18,153 bases of DNA from Pirellulales bacterium (GCA_025924495.1 JAICIG010000130.1:1-18153), one strand, 5' to 3'. Positions 7,846 to 15,853 are shown, numbered from the stretch's first letter. Notes: generated by a model not told the origin, from the letters alone. Numbers and translations are program-made.

Positions 7846-8172
7846 TTAGCGGAAGCTTTTCACGGCGTCGATGACGCTGTCGAACACCTCGAGCTGGTGG
7901 TCGAGTCGGGTGATCTCCAGCAGTTTGCGGTTGGTGGCATTGCTCGTCGCAAGTTTCAAATCGCCCCCGAGCTCTCGCAAGTTGTCGCGAGAATTCCACA
8001 GCGCCGTCAGTCCTTCGCTGTCGATGCTTTCGGCGCCGTCCAGGTCCAGCACGACGCGCTGGCGTTCCAGGCTGACCAGCAGACCCTCGAAGTTTTCGGC
8101 CTGGTCCGCGCCCAATTCATCCGGCGCGTGGACCACGATCACTTCGCCACCGATCTCGGTGGGCAAGTTCAT
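7846..8172 (-). CDS. STAS-domain protein, anti-sigma-factor antagonist type
   Basis: 108 residues, a stand-alone STAS domain like SpoIIAA/RsbV. The core RVVLDLDGAESIDSEGLTAL contains the conserved Asp-Ser pair; Ser52 matches the residue phosphorylated by partner-switching kinases. The C-terminal half (GGDLKLATSNATNRKLLEITRLDHQLEVFDSVIDAV) is also typical. Family role: reversible binding of a protein partner, often a kinase or anti-sigma factor, depending on serine phosphorylation. No partner kinase of the RsbW type is in the window. The gene lies between the response regulator (52 bp upstream) and gspE (33 bp downstream), so it probably links signalling to the machine, which is inference. The start at ATG 8172 was chosen over in-frame upstream ATGs because the added residues are Trp/Arg/Cys-rich, overlap the response regulator gene, and do not belong to the domain. 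Confidence 0.85.
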   Translation of the reverse strand: MNLPTEIGGEVIVVHAPDELGADQAENFEGLLVSLERQRVVLDLDGAESIDSEGLTALWNSRDNLRELGGDLKLATSNATNRKLLEITRLDHQLEVFDSVIDAVKSFR

Positions 8173-8224
8173 ATCGCATCGACCAGGAAATGGATCAGGC
8201 GGTTGTACATTGAATGCGGCGAGC

Positions 8225-8617
8225 TCAGTGTGCCGCGCCCGCAGGCAAACCTGCCGCAATGCTTTCCACCAGCCGCAACAGTTCGCGCGGACTGAACGGC
8301 TTGGCCAAAACCGCCAGCACGCCCAGCGTGTCTGCAAGTTCCTGAGGCGAAACCTCGAAGCCTTTGGCCGTCAGCATGACCACAGGCAAGTCGCGCGTCG
8401 CCGGAGCTTCCCGAAGACGCTGGATCAGCCCCAGCCCATCCAGCCGCGGCATCTGGAAATCGGTAATGAGCATGTCCGGCCGCTCGGCCTGGATCGCCTC
8501 CCACGCCGCCAGGCCATCGGGGGCGCAGCGGACATCAAAGCCGGCGCGAGCAATCTTGAACTCCGCTGCCCGCAGAATGTGAATCTCGTCATCGCACATC
8601 ATCACGCGAACGCTCAT
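8225..8617 (-). CDS. Single-domain (CheY-like) response regulator
   Basis: 130 residues forming only a receiver domain. Seen: acidic pair D9/D10, phospho-acceptor Asp53 in LITDFQMPRLDG, Thr83 in VVMLTAK, and Lys106 in LAKPFSPRELL. All phosphorylation residues are present. There is no DNA-binding or enzymatic output domain, so it should act by protein contact, like CheY or a stand-alone Rec adaptor. It lies 39 bp after the histidine kinase and 52 bp before the STAS gene, and is the obvious phosphorylation target of that kinase. The ATG at 8617 has a strong ribosome site (GGAGG six bases upstream), which excludes the longer in-frame start at 8653. Confidence 0.92.
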   Translation of the reverse strand: MSVRVMMCDDEIHILRAAEFKIARAGFDVRCAPDGLAAWEAIQAERPDMLITDFQMPRLDGLGLIQRLREAPATRDLPVVMLTAKGFEVSPQELADTLGVLAVLAKPFSPRELLRLVESIAAGLPAGAAH

Positions 8618-8620
8618 TGT

Positions 8621-8628
8621 TCTCCTCC
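8621..8628 (-). promoter_or_regulatory. Strong ribosome binding site of the response regulator
   Basis: GGAGGAGA on the minus strand, with the GGAGG core six bases before ATG 8617. It is the strongest such site in the secretion cluster, where most starts have weak ones, and suggests the regulator is made at a higher level than its neighbours. Confidence 0.6.
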
Positions 8629-8656
8629 ACCGCCGACCATCGAGTCGACGCATTAA

Positions 8657-10123
8657 TTAGCCCAACTGGCCTGCCCCCGGCAACCGAATTTGAAAGGTGC
8701 TGCCTTCGCCCAAGCGACTTGTCACCGAGAGTCGCCCGTTGTGAACGTCTTCCACGATGTACTTGGCGAGTGGCAGGCCCAATCCGGTGCCTTGGGCCAT
8801 TTGTTTATCCTTCTCGACGCGATAAAACTTATCGAAAACGCGCTGACAATCCTCCGTGCTTAGTCCGACGCCCGTGTCTTCGACCTCGAACATGACTTCA
8901 GGATCGAGCAGTCTGCTGCGCAGCGCGACCTGCCCGCCGGAAGGCGTATATTTGACTGCGTTCGATAACAGATTGATTGCGGCTTGCAGCAGCATGTCGC
9001 GGTCGACAAGCACGCCCAAATAAAGAGGGCTGAGATCCTGCACCAGGCGAATTTGCTTGGCCTCGGCCGAAGGCTGCACGACGCGCAAGGCTTCTGCCAG
9101 AATCTCGTTGAGCGGCTGGCTCTGCTTACTGACTTTCACAACGCCCGCTTCGATCCGCGCAATATTCAGCAGATTGTCAATCAAACGCTGCAGTCGATCG
9201 GCCTGGCCGTTAATCACCTGCAGGAATTCTTCGCGGGTCGCCTCGTCTTCGGCATCGCCGTCGGCCAGCAGCTCGACGTAGGCCTTGATGCCGGCCAGAG
9301 GCGTCTTCATCTCGTGGCTGGCTGCCGAGACGAACTCGGCATTTTGCCGTCGGCTCGCTTTGCTGGCGCTGATATCGCGGAGGACGGCGACCGCACCTTG
9401 CACAGGTCCGGATCGGTCATTGGCCAGTGCGCTGGTCGTCACGCTGAACCAGCGGCGCGTCGCCCCGGGGCCTTCCAATTCGATCTCCTCAGTTCGCGTC
9501 GTCGGCGTCTGGTAGTGTCCGACTTCGGTGAGCGACGCGACAAGGCGTTCGCAGTGCAAACAGGCGGAGATGGCCTGCTTGCCTGTCGACTCAGGCTGCA
9601 GACCGAGCAGTTCTTCGGCGCTGGAATTGGCCAAAAGCAGCGTGTCGTAGGCGTCGATCGCAATCACTGGCTCGGGCAGGCTGCGCAGTATGCCCAGCGC
9701 GCGCTCGGCGTGTTCAAAGGCCCGGCGAGCACGAATCTCGAGCGAGGCGCGAGAATGTTCCGCTTCCGCCAGTCGTTCGGAATGCTCGCTGCATTTTTGC
9801 TGCAGTTGCTCAAGCAAACCGTTCCAGATCGGTTTATTGCGTCCGATAGCTGCAGGCAAGGCCGGCATGCTGCGCGACCACTCAGTCGGTTCGGTCTGGC
9901 AGAGCCGCTGGATCCAACGGCGCACCGCTTGTTGTTGCGCCAGTGATCGGCGCCAACCTCGCCACGCTGGATAGCCCGCCAAGATAGTTCCCGTCGCCAG
10001 GCAAGCAAAACTCAGTGACCACGAAGGCGTTGCGCTCGCGAATCCCGCCAGCCACGCGCCACAGGCTGCGACTGCCAGCGCAAACGCCGGCCAAAGCCAT
10101 GAGATCTTCAGTTCGGTTGCCAT
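8657..10123 (-). CDS. Membrane-bound PAS sensor histidine kinase
   Basis: 488 residues from ATG 10123. Two hydrophobic segments (about 9-29 and 35-54) are joined by a loop of only about five residues, so there is no periplasmic sensor domain. A helical stretch (to about 145) is followed by a PAS domain (about 150-250, beginning LRSLPEPVIAIDAYDTLLLANSSAEELLG). Then comes a HisKA domain with ASHEMKTPLAGIKAYVELL (His270) and a HATPase domain with N box NLLSNAVKYTP (Asn388), G1 DTGVGL (from Asp416) and G2 GTGLGLPLAK. All catalytic motifs are intact. The layout resembles PhoR-type kinases, but the partner gene is a receiver-only protein. It probably senses a membrane or cytosolic signal, possibly the state of the secretion machine (inference). 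An upstream in-frame TTG at 10183 is possible; neither start has a good ribosome site. Confidence 0.92.
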   Translation of the reverse strand: MATELKISWLWPAFALAVAACGAWLAGFASATPSWSLSFACLATGTILAGYPAWRGWRRSLAQQQAVRRWIQRLCQTEPTEWSRSMPALPAAIGRNKPIWNGLLEQLQQKCSEHSERLAEAEHSRASLEIRARRAFEHAERALGILRSLPEPVIAIDAYDTLLLANSSAEELLGLQPESTGKQAISACLHCERLVASLTEVGHYQTPTTRTEEIELEGPGATRRWFSVTTSALANDRSGPVQGAVAVLRDISASKASRRQNAEFVSAASHEMKTPLAGIKAYVELLADGDAEDEATREEFLQVINGQADRLQRLIDNLLNIARIEAGVVKVSKQSQPLNEILAEALRVVQPSAEAKQIRLVQDLSPLYLGVLVDRDMLLQAAINLLSNAVKYTPSGGQVALRSRLLDPEVMFEVEDTGVGLSTEDCQRVFDKFYRVEKDKQMAQGTGLGLPLAKYIVEDVHNGRLSVTSRLGEGSTFQIRLPGAGQLG

Positions 10124-10227
10124 GCAGGCCAATTGCGAAACGCGGGTCGAGAAGTTCTCGCCGCCAAAAGCGCTGCCGGACAAAACCCGCGGCGCCGGCG
10201 TCGTAGGCGAGCCCGGCGCAAAGAAAG

Positions 10228-11400
10228 CTAGAGACTCGCGGGATACCGCGGATCCAGTCGCCGAGCCTGGCGGAAATTCCGCGACGCGGCCTCGGTTTGT
10301 CCCAGTTTCTTCAGCGTCGAACCCAATAAAAAGTAGGCCAGAGGATTCGACTTGTCCAAAGAAAGCGATTGTTCGAAGCTAGCTTTTGCCGCATCGAGTT
10401 GCCCGAGGCGATACTGGGCCGTTCCTAAAATACGGAATAATCCGGCCGATTCGGGGAACGCTCTGATTCCGTCCTCGGCAATTTCAATAGCCAGTTCCAA
10501 TTCATCGTGCTTGATGGCCAATACGCTCGTTTTGATCGGAACCTTGGGATCTTTCGGCGCCGCCCGTCGTGCCCTGAGGAACCAATCGCGAGCGCTCTGC
10601 CTGGAGCCTGCCGCCAAGGCCTTCTCGCCGTCGTCAATGAGCTGCTGCGCGCCTCCGGCAGGATCAGGCGCATTGCGAGAGACCGTCGGCCGGCTCTGGG
10701 CCAGACTATCACTCGCAGGGGGTTGGCCGTCGGTGCTTACGAGCTTGAGTTCCGAGCGACGCGTCTCTGCTACGTCTTCAGCTGAATTCGCGCCCGATGG
10801 CGCCTGCTCCCGAATTCGACGAGAGGACTCATTCGTGGCCGAAGCGCCGCGCGGCGCCTCAGCCTCTCGGGCCAAACTGGCGTGCGTGGGTTGGCGGCTC
10901 TGCTGGCAACTGATTTTGTACTCCTGGTTGTCAGGAGCCAACCGCGATGCTTCTTGAAAGTAGGCCAGCGCTTCTTGCGGTTTGCCTTCCGCCTCCAGGA
11001 GCGATCCCATGGCATGCAGTGCGCCCGGATGCTGAGGATGTCGCGCCAGGATTTGCTTAAGTTGCGCGCTCGCTTGTTCCGGCTGCTGCTCGAGGATCAT
11101 CAATTCCGCCAGCAGGAGCCCCGCTTCGAGGTGCTGTGGATCTCGTTTGAGCAGGCGTTCCAGCAATTCTCGAGCTCCTCCGATATCGCCCTGCTGGAAG
11201 GCGAACTGGGCGGCCTGGAATTCGCCGCGGTCTCGTTGGTCGCGAATCCTCGCAGCTGCTTCCTTCGATCGCCTCGATCTCTCCGGTTTAACGTCAGGAA
11301 CCTTGCCGCCAACAGGGGCCCAGGTTGCGCAGCCCGTAGAAAGCACAATCGCCACAGCGATGCTCGACAGTCGACTCCTGCGTTGGCTTGAGTATTGCAT
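10228..11400 (-). CDS. TPR-repeat lipoprotein following the secretin
   Basis: 390 residues. A short basic N-terminus and hydrophobic stretch end at STGC, with Cys24 a plausible lipid-attachment site, although the position three before Cys is Ser rather than the usual Leu. Two tetratricopeptide blocks follow: about 55-157 (e.g. GDIGGARELLERLLKRDPQH, AEGKPQEALAYFQEASRLAPDN) and about 255-390 (e.g. LGQLDAAKASFEQSLSLDKSN). They are separated by a low-complexity Ser/Ala/Pro/Arg linker of about 95 residues. TPR lipoproteins such as PilF/PilW act as pilotins that take secretins to the outer membrane. The position 26 bp after the secretin gene makes the same role plausible here, but sequence alone does not prove it. 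The next gene downstream is the histidine kinase. Confidence 0.82.
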   Translation of the reverse strand: MQYSSQRRSRLSSIAVAIVLSTGCATWAPVGGKVPDVKPERSRRSKEAAARIRDQRDRGEFQAAQFAFQQGDIGGARELLERLLKRDPQHLEAGLLLAELMILEQQPEQASAQLKQILARHPQHPGALHAMGSLLEAEGKPQEALAYFQEASRLAPDNQEYKISCQQSRQPTHASLAREAEAPRGASATNESSRRIREQAPSGANSAEDVAETRRSELKLVSTDGQPPASDSLAQSRPTVSRNAPDPAGGAQQLIDDGEKALAAGSRQSARDWFLRARRAAPKDPKVPIKTSVLAIKHDELELAIEIAEDGIRAFPESAGLFRILGTAQYRLGQLDAAKASFEQSLSLDKSNPLAYFLLGSTLKKLGQTEAASRNFRQARRLDPRYPASL

Positions 11401-11426
11401 GCGATAGCGAATGATCGACGTGAGAT

Positions 11427-13760
11427 TCAGCGTTGCGGTCCGTCGAAGAAGCTTTTCTGCTCGATGTCGAGGATTTTGCCAGGCTGGCCTTCATCGCGTG
11501 CGGGGAGCGGCGGAACCACAGGTCCGTCGCCGAGCCCTTCCAGGATCCAAGGAGCGATTTCTTCTCCATCGAGCCCCGGAGCTGGATTGGCGAGTTCGGG
11601 AACTGGAGCGGCGAGCCCTGGATCTACATTGGGGCCGCCGGCCCGGCGAATGGGCGTAGCAGGCGGGCCGCCCTTGCGCAACTGGTCGCGGAAGTCAATG
11701 GCCTGCTGATTTTCTGGATCGTAGAACACGGCTTTCTCAGCCATTCGTAAGGCGGTAGCTCGATCGCCAGCGGCAAACGCCGCCTGCGCTTTGCGCAGCG
11801 CTTTGCGTCCGAGGTAACGTCGGGCAAGCGGATTGGTATGATCGCGGACGACATTCTGTCGGAGAATGAACTCGTCTCCGCCGCGCGAGGCCTCAATGTC
11901 GCTCTCTGGTTCCTGGATCAGCCGTGGCGTGAGCAGCACGAGAATCTCTCGCCGGGTCATCGTTTCCGTCTTGTGCCTGAACAGCGGTCCGATCCAGGGG
12001 AGGCTGCCCATCAATGGAACTTGCGTGATCGAGCTTGTCAGGTCCTCGCGCATTAGTCCGCCGATGACTACGGTGCAACCATCGCGGACCATAATATTCG
12101 TCGTGACCTGTGTTACCTGCTTGTTGGGCAATGTGAAATTGCCCTTCTGTTCGACCGTTCCGGTCGACAATTCGGGGTGAACTTCCAGCCGAATCAAGCC
12201 GTCGTCAGAGATGAATGGCCGCAATCTTAACTGGGCGCCCGTATCGAGAAAGTTGATCGTTTGCGCAGTGCTGGTGGAGGTCAGGGTTGTCGTGACGTAG
12301 CCGAGCTGCTCGCCGATCTGGATTTCGGCACGTTGCTTGTTAAGGCACAGCACCTTCGGCGTGGCGATGACGTTGGTATCGCCAATGGTTTCTAGAAACG
12401 CAAAGAACGCTCCCAGACTGCCATCCAAAAACGCCAGGTTCATGCCGCCGTTAGCAAAGCTGAAAGCGCCGATCATATTGCCGTTCTGATCGACCTGACC
12501 GCTGCCGTCGAGCGGCGCTGTGCGAGGGCTGCCCAGGCCGAACCGCAAATTCTGCTCGTTTCGTAACATCTGAAAATCGATTCCCATCTGGTTGGAATCG
12601 TTGAGCTGCACGCTCAAGATCATCGCCTGAATACAGACCTGCGCCGGCCGCTTATCGATCTCCTTGACGACCTGATCGATCTCATTGAGCACCGCCTCAT
12701 AGTCCTGGACGACGACGGCTTCGTTTTCGGCGAGAGCATTGCCGCCCGCCGTATTGCTCTGGGGCGCAATGCCAACCTCCGAAGGAACGCTCAGACTCAG
12801 CTTGCCGACCGGCGGAGAGCTCAAGAGCGGCGTCAGCAGAGCGGACAGATCTTTTGAAGAGACGTAATTCGGCCGATACACTCGCACTCCAATGCGATCG
12901 GCCGATTGCTTCATGATCTCGAAATCTTGCGGCGTGCCGACGTAAATGAATTTTCCGCTGCGCTGCGCCACGTAGCCGGTCGATTTCAAAATGGCATCCA
13001 GCGCCGCATCGACGCTGACATCTTTGAGCGAAGCGCTCACGGTCGTGCCTTGCACGCTGGGCCCGGTAAGGATGTTCAGTCCGCCCTGCTCGCTGAGCAG
13101 CGCCAGAACTTTTCGTAAATCTTCGTCTTGGATGTGAATTTCGAGGTGATCGTCCCCTTCGGAGTAGCCGGGAAGATGCGTAATGCTGGCTTCGCCTTCA
13201 GCGTGCGCACCTTCTCGTGTGCCGCCGCCCGGCGCTGGCAGGTCTTCGCTTTGGCCGGCCATCTTCATCAGATCTTCTGGTTTCGGAGCTTCCACATCGT
13301 CTGGCGCCGGCGCATCGCCCGGCTGTATGCCGGCGGCGCCCCGCAGGCTCGGCCCGGCTGGCGCGGCGCGCGCTGGCGCCGCTTGTTGCGAGTTGGTCGC
13401 CGCGCTGAATTTCTCCAACACTTTTAGGAGCGTGTCCGCAGAGATGCCAGATTGCGGTCCCCCAGGTAGGGCCGAATCGACGGCCGGCCCGTCGGCCTGC
13501 TGTGTTACGGCTGGGACATAAGCCATGGGAACGGGTTCAACGCGCGCCGCGGCCGCCAGATGTGGCGGGGCCGAGAAATCGCCTGTGCCAGACGACGGTC
13601 TCAATTTCGCGTCGGCGGATGGTTTCGGCGCGCGTGCTGGCAGCGGTTTTTTCGCCTTATCGCGCTCGCTGTCCGGTTGTGCGAGGGCAAGCAGAACCGC
13701 AGTCCCGCACCCCATCACGATGCAGCCGAGCAGTAAGCTTCCCCGCAGAAGTCTGTTCAT
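11427..13760 (-). CDS. Secretin (GspD/PilQ family) with C-terminal extension
   Basis: 777 residues; the outer-membrane channel of the machine. Signal peptide about 1-28. A long Ala/Pro-rich disordered region (about 30-200) precedes an STN/N0-like domain (about 205-275, LEIHIQDEDLRKVLALLSEQGGLNILTG). One secretin_N-type repeat follows (about 290-370). The secretin core spans about 374-615, with VIATPKVLCLNKQRAEIQIGE and the signature VPLMGSLPWIGPLFR (581-595), and ends REILVLLTPRLI. Residues about 616-777 are an extra tail containing a TPR-like segment (646-695) and a Pro/Gly-rich end. The tail occupies the place where pilotin-binding S-domains occur in other secretins. With only one N-repeat after N0, it is closer to PilQ than to a full GspD. 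The ATG has a GGAA ribosome site. Neighbours: GspB/PilP-like gene 54 bp upstream, TPR lipoprotein 26 bp downstream. Confidence 0.93.
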   Translation of the reverse strand: MNRLLRGSLLLGCIVMGCGTAVLLALAQPDSERDKAKKPLPARAPKPSADAKLRPSSGTGDFSAPPHLAAAARVEPVPMAYVPAVTQQADGPAVDSALPGGPQSGISADTLLKVLEKFSAATNSQQAAPARAAPAGPSLRGAAGIQPGDAPAPDDVEAPKPEDLMKMAGQSEDLPAPGGGTREGAHAEGEASITHLPGYSEGDDHLEIHIQDEDLRKVLALLSEQGGLNILTGPSVQGTTVSASLKDVSVDAALDAILKSTGYVAQRSGKFIYVGTPQDFEIMKQSADRIGVRVYRPNYVSSKDLSALLTPLLSSPPVGKLSLSVPSEVGIAPQSNTAGGNALAENEAVVVQDYEAVLNEIDQVVKEIDKRPAQVCIQAMILSVQLNDSNQMGIDFQMLRNEQNLRFGLGSPRTAPLDGSGQVDQNGNMIGAFSFANGGMNLAFLDGSLGAFFAFLETIGDTNVIATPKVLCLNKQRAEIQIGEQLGYVTTTLTSTSTAQTINFLDTGAQLRLRPFISDDGLIRLEVHPELSTGTVEQKGNFTLPNKQVTQVTTNIMVRDGCTVVIGGLMREDLTSSITQVPLMGSLPWIGPLFRHKTETMTRREILVLLTPRLIQEPESDIEASRGGDEFILRQNVVRDHTNPLARRYLGRKALRKAQAAFAAGDRATALRMAEKAVFYDPENQQAIDFRDQLRKGGPPATPIRRAGGPNVDPGLAAPVPELANPAPGLDGEEIAPWILEGLGDGPVVPPLPARDEGQPGKILDIEQKSFFDGPQR

Positions 13761-13814
13761 CGTGTCTTCCGTAACCGCAATGCCCTATCCCTGGGCGTTA
13801 GGCAGACCTGTTGT

Positions 13815-14453
13815 TTACGGCCGAGGGCGCGGCAACGCGACCTCAAACTGTTGTCCGCTGCGTTCCAGTACGATTCCCCATGGTTCGATCTGCCTGACGA
13901 TGAAAACCGTGCCTTCGGCAGCCTTCAGTTCGCGACCGGAGACATACACTTTGCCATTCACAACCGCCGTGCGTCGAGAAGGCCCGACGATCGTGCCCGA
14001 CAAAAATAGTCCCAACTCGGCTGGCGTCTTTTCCTCTTCTGCCAAGCTTTCTTCTGCATCAACCGCTGCCTCGGCGTCAGGGCGCGCCGGAGCAACAAAG
14101 GGATCGCGCGAGATTTCCTCTTCGTTTGGCGTCACCGGCCGCATCCGCGGATCCTGATCGATTGCAGCCGCCAACTGGCGCCAGTCCACGCTCGCTTGGG
14201 TCGGAGGCGAAGATGCCGGTTGCCCCCCGGCAACAGGAACGGACGGCGATGTCTGAGGCAGCGTCTGCGCAGGCACGGACGCCGAAGTCGCCGCAGCAGC
14301 GGTTTGCGTTGACTCTGCAGAGGATGAGGTCCATTGGCGAACGAGCGGCGCCCAATAATATGCGGCAACCACTAAGAGGGCGGCGAGAATTCCGGCCTTC
14401 TTGGGGTTCGCAGTCGCTTCCCGGCGCAGCCTTTTTATGAAGGTTTTAGACAC
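13815..14453 (-). CDS. GspB/GspC/PilP-like inner-membrane connector
   Basis: 212 residues. A basic cytosolic start, one membrane helix (about 19-38), an Ala/Ser/Pro-rich linker (about 40-95), and a C-terminal beta domain (about 145-210). That domain reads LGLFLSGTIVGPSRRTAVVNGKVY and then GRELKAAEGTVFIVRQIEPWGIVLERSGQQFEV. It follows the pattern of GspB C-terminal and GspC/PilP homology domains (a short strand, a self-named 'NGK.Y..G' turn, then 'VxxIxxxGVxL'). These proteins bridge the inner-membrane platform to the periplasmic N-domains of the secretin, which matches the gene order here (directly upstream of the secretin). The start is GTG at 14453 without a clear ribosome site. Assignment to GspB, GspC or PilP individually is not certain. 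Confidence 0.75.
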   Translation of the reverse strand: MSKTFIKRLRREATANPKKAGILAALLVVAAYYWAPLVRQWTSSSAESTQTAAAATSASVPAQTLPQTSPSVPVAGGQPASSPPTQASVDWRQLAAAIDQDPRMRPVTPNEEEISRDPFVAPARPDAEAAVDAEESLAEEEKTPAELGLFLSGTIVGPSRRTAVVNGKVYVSGRELKAAEGTVFIVRQIEPWGIVLERSGQQFEVALPRPRP

Positions 14454-14523
14454 TGCTTAAACTCGGCGGCAGGCGTTCTGGCCCGCGCCGGCTCCTCTAA
14501 TATCGGTAATCGCGAACTCTTAA

Positions 14524-15072
14524 CTAATCCGAATTTTCGGAATCATCGACAAATACTTCCACAGTCATCTCACATCGCACATTTCTCCCATGTTCCGCGT
14601 CCGCTTCCAGTTTCAAGTCGTTAAGCCAAAGCCGTTGCGGACCAGCCTCCACTCCGGCCAGGAATTCCTGCAACTGGGCGAATGAGCCATAACAGACCAT
14701 GCTCAGCGGAACGCGCGCTAAACGATCCAGTTGTCGCGGTGGCCCAGGAGCAAATCGAGCCGTGGTAACGCCAGCATCCTGCGCCAACTGGGCAATTCTG
14801 CCGCACAAGGCGGTTGCCCCGGCCGATTCGACGGCTCGACCGCGCCAAGCCGCGCTGTAGGCCAGTGTTTCTTTCAGGTCGTCGTTCAGCGAATTCAAGC
14901 GGGCCGCCATCTGGCCTGCCGCCAAGACATAATCTTGTTTCGCGCGCATTTCCTGACGTAGCGCATCAATGCGGCGTTGCTCCGGCAGGAAAATCAACGT
15001 CAGGAAAGCGATCGCGATCGCCGCCAGCGGCAAAGTGATGATCCAACTGCCCCGTGTCGGCTTCTTTTTCAT
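14524..15072 (-). CDS. pilO: PilO/GspM-like inner-membrane assembly protein
   Basis: 182 residues: a short cytosolic start (MKKKPTRGS), one membrane helix (about 10-29), a coiled-coil segment (about 30-70, EQRRIDALRQEMRAKQDYVLAAGQMAARLNSL) and a periplasmic ferredoxin-like domain. The later part, VPLSMVCYGSFAQLQEFLAGVE followed by LWLNDLKLEAD, is the usual PilO/GspM core. PilO pairs with PilN and forms the periplasmic alignment platform. The ATG overlaps the TGA of pilN by 4 bp (ATGA), indicating translational coupling and a fixed stoichiometry. The next gene, the GspB/PilP-like one, starts 70 bp downstream. Confidence 0.87.
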   Translation of the reverse strand: MKKKPTRGSWIITLPLAAIAIAFLTLIFLPEQRRIDALRQEMRAKQDYVLAAGQMAARLNSLNDDLKETLAYSAAWRGRAVESAGATALCGRIAQLAQDAGVTTARFAPGPPRQLDRLARVPLSMVCYGSFAQLQEFLAGVEAGPQRLWLNDLKLEADAEHGRNVRCEMTVEVFVDDSENSD

Positions 15073-15827
15073 GGCGCCGCCTGCCCTATGGGGCCTAATT
15101 GGGTTCGGTTTGCCATTGCCGACTTCAATGGCGCCTCCGGCGCTCCTCGATATCCTTGGCGAACCGTGAGCTTGGCAACAAAGCGAAATCCCTCGTCGCC
15201 GCGACCATCTTCTAACCTCTCGACGGAACGAAGCTCGGTGGCGGCGAACCAGTTGGATTCAGCCAACTTGCCCAGGTAAACATGCAGGGAGGCGCTGTCT
15301 GTGCTCGTTCCTTCCAGCGTGACCGTCAAAGGCGCGTCGTCTAGCGACTCGCGCAGCTTTCGCAAGATGCGTTCGGCCGCGGGCAGCGCAGCTTCGGTAG
15401 CGGCCTTCGCCTCTGGCGTTTGACCTGGCAAGAGCGCGGGCTGAAGTCGGGGCGTCAGTGATTCTTCTTGACGAATCTCTAGTTTGCTGAGCGTAATTGC
15501 GTCGCTCAGCGGTTCTGCGATGCATGCCAGGATTTGTGTGCGCGGCCAGGGGTGGCGGAGATAGGTCAACAGTTCCGCCTCAGCCCTCGCTTCTCTCAAC
15601 CGCGTCTGCAATTCTGCCAGTTTCTTCTCATCGGCGATCACCTGTGCGTGTTGCTGCATGACGGTCGCTAGATGACTTTCAATCTGACGGCGGATCTCAT
15701 ACTGACCGAGCGCGCCCGCCGCCAACAAGGCGGAGAAGGCGGCGACGACGACGCCGCGCCAAGCTTGCGTCTTTCGCTGCGCGGTCTTCTCGCGGTATCG
15801 TGTTGGTAAGAAATCGATGTTCTTCAT
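15069..15827 (-). CDS. pilN: PilN-like (GspL C-terminal type) inner-membrane protein
   Basis: 252 residues. The opening MKNIDFLPTRYRE is the typical PilN cytosolic motif that docks in a groove of PilM. One membrane helix (about 24-43) is followed by a coiled coil (about 50-95) and a periplasmic domain with a Thr/Ala/Pro-rich insertion near 125-145. The end resembles the PilN fold (APLTVTLEGTSTDSASLHVYLGKLAESNWF). PilM and PilN are separate here, whereas type II systems fuse them as GspL. The gene lies 26 bp after pilM and overlaps pilO by 4 bp. Confidence 0.88.
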   Translation of the reverse strand: MKNIDFLPTRYREKTAQRKTQAWRGVVVAAFSALLAAGALGQYEIRRQIESHLATVMQQHAQVIADEKKLAELQTRLREARAEAELLTYLRHPWPRTQILACIAEPLSDAITLSKLEIRQEESLTPRLQPALLPGQTPEAKAATEAALPAAERILRKLRESLDDAPLTVTLEGTSTDSASLHVYLGKLAESNWFAATELRSVERLEDGRGDEGFRFVAKLTVRQGYRGAPEAPLKSAMANRTQLGPIGQAAP

Positions 15828-15853
15828 GGCAAGAATTCAGGGACGCCGCAAAA

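Noticed and set aside
7024..8295. Long plus-strand open frame (423 codons)
   Set aside because: It lies antisense to gspE and the STAS gene, which carry clear family motifs. Its translation is rich in Gln, His, Asp and Arg with no recognisable domain, as expected of a shadow of a GC-rich coding strand.
8173..8337. Longer start for the STAS protein
   Set aside because: The extra 55 residues are Trp/Cys/Arg-rich, overlap the response regulator gene and lie outside the STAS domain.
8984..9946. Plus-strand open frame of 320 codons opposite the histidine kinase
   Set aside because: The opposite strand encodes intact kinase motifs; this frame shows no domain or ribosome site.
8225..10123. PhoR/PhoB pair controlling the alkaline phosphatase of this window
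   Set aside because: The kinase layout is PhoR-like, but the regulator has no DNA-binding domain, and the genes belong to the secretion cluster, not next to the phosphatase or phosphate-transport genes.
13761..13814. Possible terminator hairpin between the connector and secretin genes
   Set aside because: Only a 4-bp GCCC/GGGC stem is present without a following U-tract, and the genes form one operon.
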